Source of the DNA: Candidatus Iainarchaeum sp.
GTDB taxonomy: Archaea; Iainarchaeota; Iainarchaeia; Iainarchaeales; JAAZKV01
Direction of reading: 5' to 3'
Length of the DNA stretch: 32,633 bases
NCBI GenBank assembly: GCA_028701835.1
Contig: JAQVQA010000008.1
Span: 1-32,633, forward strand
The notes under the pieces are model-generated. The model saw nothing but the letters and a program-made list of their open reading frames with translations. It searched no databases and had not been told where the DNA came from. Each line of letters starts with the position of its first letter. The first letter of the stretch is position 1. The position numbers were made by a program, and so were the translations under genes. This document shows, in pieces, positions 30,333 to 32,633 of the stretch.

Positions 30333-31772
30333 TCAAATCTTACTTCCAAAACCAAAACTTTTTATTAATATCAAGAAAGGAAGAATCTCCATTCTACCAA
30401 CAATCATGTGCAAACTAAGCAACAATTTCAATAAAGGATGCAAATTAAATAAAGAATATGAACTAAGAATACTCAAACCAGAATTACCTTGTGCAGAAGA
30501 AACAGTGAAAACACTCTCTAAAATTCCATAACCAAAAAGCATGAAAATAATAGACCCAATCACTATGAAAAAAAAGTATAATGCTAAATAAGAAAGAGCT
30601 TTTAACGCACTCTCATCAGAAATTACCTTATTACCCACTTTAATTGGAAAAACTGTGTGATTAGGTAAGAAAGCCTTATGAATCTCTCTACGAATAACCC
30701 TAAACAAAATAATTATTCTCCAAATCTTTAAACCTCCTGTAGTAGAACCATAACAAGCCCCAAAAATCATTAACACTAAAATCAAAAAAACTGACAAAGC
30801 AGGAAAATCACTTACAGAAACAAAAGTAGAAGCCCCCGTACTAGTAATAGCCGAAACAACATAAAAAAAACCTTCAAAAAAATTTTCTTTATTCAAAAAA
30901 AACAAATTAAACAAAACTAATAAAAGAGAAATAATTAATATTCCTAAAAAAAATTTTATTTCAGGATTATTAAAAAACTTTTTTACCCTACCATGCATCA
31001 AATCAAAATGAGATTCAAAACTAATACCCCCAAGAATCATTAAAAACATTGACACAAGCATTGCATTCGAACCAAAAAAACCTATTCCTATTGAATGAGT
31101 AGAAAACCCTGCAGTAGCAATTGAAGTAAAAGAATGAAAAATCGATTCAAATAAACTCAAACCAGAAAATAAAAACAAAATAATTCCTATAAAAGTATAG
31201 CCAAAGTAAATAACCATTATAGTTCTAGCAACCTTGACTACATTAACATAAAAGTCCTCGCTCCTACCCTCCGCAGCAAATAAATTATGAGCCGTCTGAG
31301 GCTTTTCAAACACAAGCAAAGCTAATAAAACAATTCCGAACCCACCAAGCCATTGAATAAAACCCCTCCAAAAATTAATTGATTGAGGCAAATCTTGAGG
31401 AAATTCAATCATACTAATACCAGTACCAGACCAACCAGAAACAGATTCAAAAAAAGAATCCAACGGATTTAAACCAACAAACAAAAAAGGAACCGCAGAA
31501 ATAAAACCAATTATAAACCAAGCAAGAGCAATAGAAATAATTGCATGCCTAAACCGAACCTCCCTCTTACCCAAAACTATTCTAAAAACAGAAAAAATAA
31601 TTAAAATGGACAAACCCATTAAACCAAAAAGCTCTGCAAAAAAAAATTCTTCTAAAAAAAATGCTACTAAAGCAGGTACAAACATTACCCCACCCACAAA
31701 ACGCAACATATTAGAAATAGTGTAAATAATAGAAAAAAAATCACTTGAATCTAACTCCAAAAAAACCACCAA
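30333..31772 (-). CDS. trkH: TrkH-family potassium transporter
   Basis: The membrane pore subunit of a Trk/Ktr-type K+ uptake system, 479 residues with four M1-P-M2 units. The four filter regions are visible: VSGWSGTGISM, SIATAGFST, AITSTGASTF and SSAQGNSGLS. GACYGSTTGGLKIWRI near residue 345 is a family hallmark. The start is a TTG at 31772 (GTG at 31769 also possible); later ATGs would cut into the first helix. trkA follows. It diverges from mscL, making this a compact osmotic locus. Confidence 0.95.
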   Translation of the reverse strand: MVVFLELDSSDFFSIIYTISNMLRFVGGVMFVPALVAFFLEEFFFAELFGLMGLSILIIFSVFRIVLGKREVRFRHAIISIALAWFIIGFISAVPFLFVGLNPLDSFFESVSGWSGTGISMIEFPQDLPQSINFWRGFIQWLGGFGIVLLALLVFEKPQTAHNLFAAEGRSEDFYVNVVKVARTIMVIYFGYTFIGIILFLFSGLSLFESIFHSFTSIATAGFSTHSIGIGFFGSNAMLVSMFLMILGGISFESHFDLMHGRVKKFFNNPEIKFFLGILIISLLLVLFNLFFLNKENFFEGFFYVVSAITSTGASTFVSVSDFPALSVFLILVLMIFGACYGSTTGGLKIWRIIILFRVIRREIHKAFLPNHTVFPIKVGNKVISDESALKALSYLALYFFFIVIGSIIFMLFGYGILESVFTVSSAQGNSGLSILSSYSLFNLHPLLKLLLSLHMIVGRMEILPFLILIKSFGFGSKI

Positions 31773-31905
31773 GTCAACTCAAATACTAATAAAAAACGAC
31801 TTAAAAAACTTCACTAAACAAAAAAATTGTTAAAAAAAAATAATTAATTTTTACTAAAAATAAGTTTATAATATAAAACACATAACTTAATACTAGGGTG
31901 ATTAA
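31773..31905. promoter_or_regulatory. Divergent promoter trkH / mscL
   Basis: On the plus strand TTTATAATATAAAA (31865-31878) is a TATA box and AGGGTG (31895-31900) a Shine-Dalgarno before the TTG start of mscL at 31906, the same GGTGATT-TTG arrangement as the KaiC-like gene. No strong box stands out on the minus strand, which is A/T-rich throughout. Confidence 0.45.
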
Positions 31906-32226
31906 TTGATTTCAAAATCAAAAAACACAGTAAAAGAATTCATGGGATTCTTAAGAGAATACAATGTAATGGCTTTAGCAATTGCATTCATCATGGGTGC
32001 GGCTGCAACAAGTCTAGTAAAATCGTTAGTAGATAACCTAATAATGCCAATAGTTGGATTCTTAATCCCAGGCGGAGCTTGGAAAGAATTCATACTACAA
32101 ATAGGACCAATATTCTTCAAATTAGGAGCATTCTTTGGAGAACTACTAAACTTCATAATAATAGCATTCGTAGTATTCATTATAGCTAAATACCTCATGA
32201 AAGAAGAAAAAGTAACTAAAAAATAA
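31906..32226 (+). CDS. mscL: Large-conductance mechanosensitive channel
   Basis: Opens under membrane tension to release solutes during osmotic downshock. The 106-residue protein has TM1 (ALAIAFIMGAAATSLVKSLVDN), a short loop (PIVGFLIPGGAWKEF), TM2 (LGAFFGELLNFIIIAFVVFIIAKYLM) and a basic tail. The N-terminal FMGFLREYNVMALA is the amphipathic helix. The TTG start is supported by a Shine-Dalgarno (AGGGTG). MscL is mainly bacterial, so transfer is likely. A strong terminator follows. Confidence 0.96.
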   Translation: MISKSKNTVKEFMGFLREYNVMALAIAFIMGAAATSLVKSLVDNLIMPIVGFLIPGGAWKEFILQIGPIFFKLGAFFGELLNFIIIAFVVFIIAKYLMKEEKVTKK

Positions 32227-32237
32227 GAAAAAATTTT

Positions 32238-32272
32238 TTTGATTTGCAAGAGAAAAACTTTTGCAAATCAAA
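32238..32272. terminator. Hairpin terminator after mscL
   Basis: TTTGATTTGCAA (32238-32249) and TTGCAAATCAAA (32261-32272) form a perfect 12-bp stem with an 11-base loop, followed by TATTTTT on the plus strand and preceded by AAATTTTTT. It lies between mscL and the convergent 44-residue ORF, and can act on both strands. Confidence 0.7.
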
Positions 32273-32286
32273 TATTTTTAAAAAAA

Positions 32287-32421
32287 TTAAATCAAACCCT
32301 CTTTTTTTAATTCAACCTTAATCTCTTTAACACTCTTCTTATAATACTCCCCTTCTTTAATCAACTTATCCCCAAACTCATCCAACCTAAAAAGCAACTT
32401 CTTAACCCTCACAATATTCAT
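32287..32421 (-). CDS. 44-residue charged helical protein
   Basis: A short ORF not in the track: MNIVRVKKLLFRLDEFGDKL..., ending KVELKKEGLI. It is almost certainly helical, with alternating charges suggesting a coiled coil. Support is a GGTGG Shine-Dalgarno 4-8 bases before the ATG, coding-like codon choice, and placement between a terminator and a tRNA gene. No family recognised. Confidence 0.5.
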   Translation of the reverse strand: MNIVRVKKLLFRLDEFGDKLIKEGEYYKKSVKEIKVELKKEGLI

Positions 32422-32508
32422 TTACTACCACCACTCAAAACAATAAACAGAAAAAATTAAAAAAAGAACTATTAAAAACAAAACAAAAAAAATGAAAAAT
32501 AAAATAAG

Positions 32509-32581
32509 CGCCCCAGGAAAGACTTGAACTTTCGACCTACCGGTTAACAGCCGGGCGCTCTACCTACTGAGCTACTAGGGC
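32509..32581 (-). tRNA. tRNA-Asn (anticodon GTT)
   Basis: The acceptor GCCCTAG pairs with CTGGGGC (one T-G pair), discriminator G73. The anticodon loop CTGTTAA is held by CCGG/CCGG and carries GTT. The T arm is GAAAG-TTCAAGT-CTTTC. The mature length is 73 bases, with no intron and no encoded CCA. Confidence 0.95.
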
Positions 32582-32633
32582 AATCAACTCAGCCTTTTTT
32601 TCAAACTAACTATTTATTTAGTTGAATTAAAAG

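Noticed and set aside
30316-30531. 71-residue plus-strand ORF
   Set aside because: It is antisense to the end of trkH, whose pore motifs are unmistakable.

Overview
The window is about 70% A+T and reads as an archaeal chromosome, most likely a small-genome DPANN lineage (Pacearchaeota/Woesearchaeota-like; the lineage is inference). Archaeal markers are diphthine synthase, a Trm5-like tRNA methyltransferase, a Dpo4-type polymerase ending in a PIP-like box, DUF63 and DUF357 proteins, TATA-box promoters with many near-leaderless starts, and a tRNA-Leu interrupted at the canonical archaeal intron position. Bacterial-type genes are mixed in: LeuRS, a zinc-lid adenylate kinase and MscL.

Layout. 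1-1342: 5' part of a bacterial-type leuS (minus). 1669-3278: a membrane protein followed by a membrane-anchored winged-helix regulator. 3330-8510: redox and repair block with a Lys-rich membrane protein, an unusual thioredoxin reductase, a DUF1858 + IscA-like fusion, endonuclease III, DNA polymerase IV, a methyltransferase and a glutaredoxin-like protein. 8597-13646: a two-TM protein, ScpA, a KaiC-like ATPase, adenylate kinase, Trm5-like protein, DUF63. 13659-17845: a small basic protein, DphB, DUF357, a membrane protein, a SprT-like metalloprotein, CysRS. 18082-19033: an acidic-tailed LysW-like zinc ribbon and a Yip1-like membrane protein.

19224-24380 is the most interesting protein-coding region. 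A GNAT acetyltransferase and a RimB-like aspartyl protease (minus) diverge from two RimK-family ATP-grasp genes (one canonical, one missing key motifs) and two tandem DUF1704/MATCAP-like metallopeptidases (plus). Each paired set overlaps by ATGA. I read it as a candidate system that adds and removes amino acids or peptide tags on proteins.

24390-27563 is a tRNA-rich region unlike the rest. It holds an intron-containing tRNA-Leu(CAA), two duplicated tRNA-Ser genes (one with the very unusual anticodon ACT), three 54-bp tandem repeats, and many short perfect hairpins in tRNA leaders, trailers and the intron. Between the tRNAs lie a 13-codon Ala/Lys-only micro-gene with its own TATA box, Shine-Dalgarno and terminator hairpin, a SET-domain lysine methyltransferase directly downstream, and a fungal-type cytosine deaminase.

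27564-32581: an MFS transporter, a PPC/DUF296 protein, and an osmotic locus (trkH-trkA diverging from mscL), then a 44-aa ORF and tRNA-Asn. All functional statements rest on reading motifs by eye; no database search was run.
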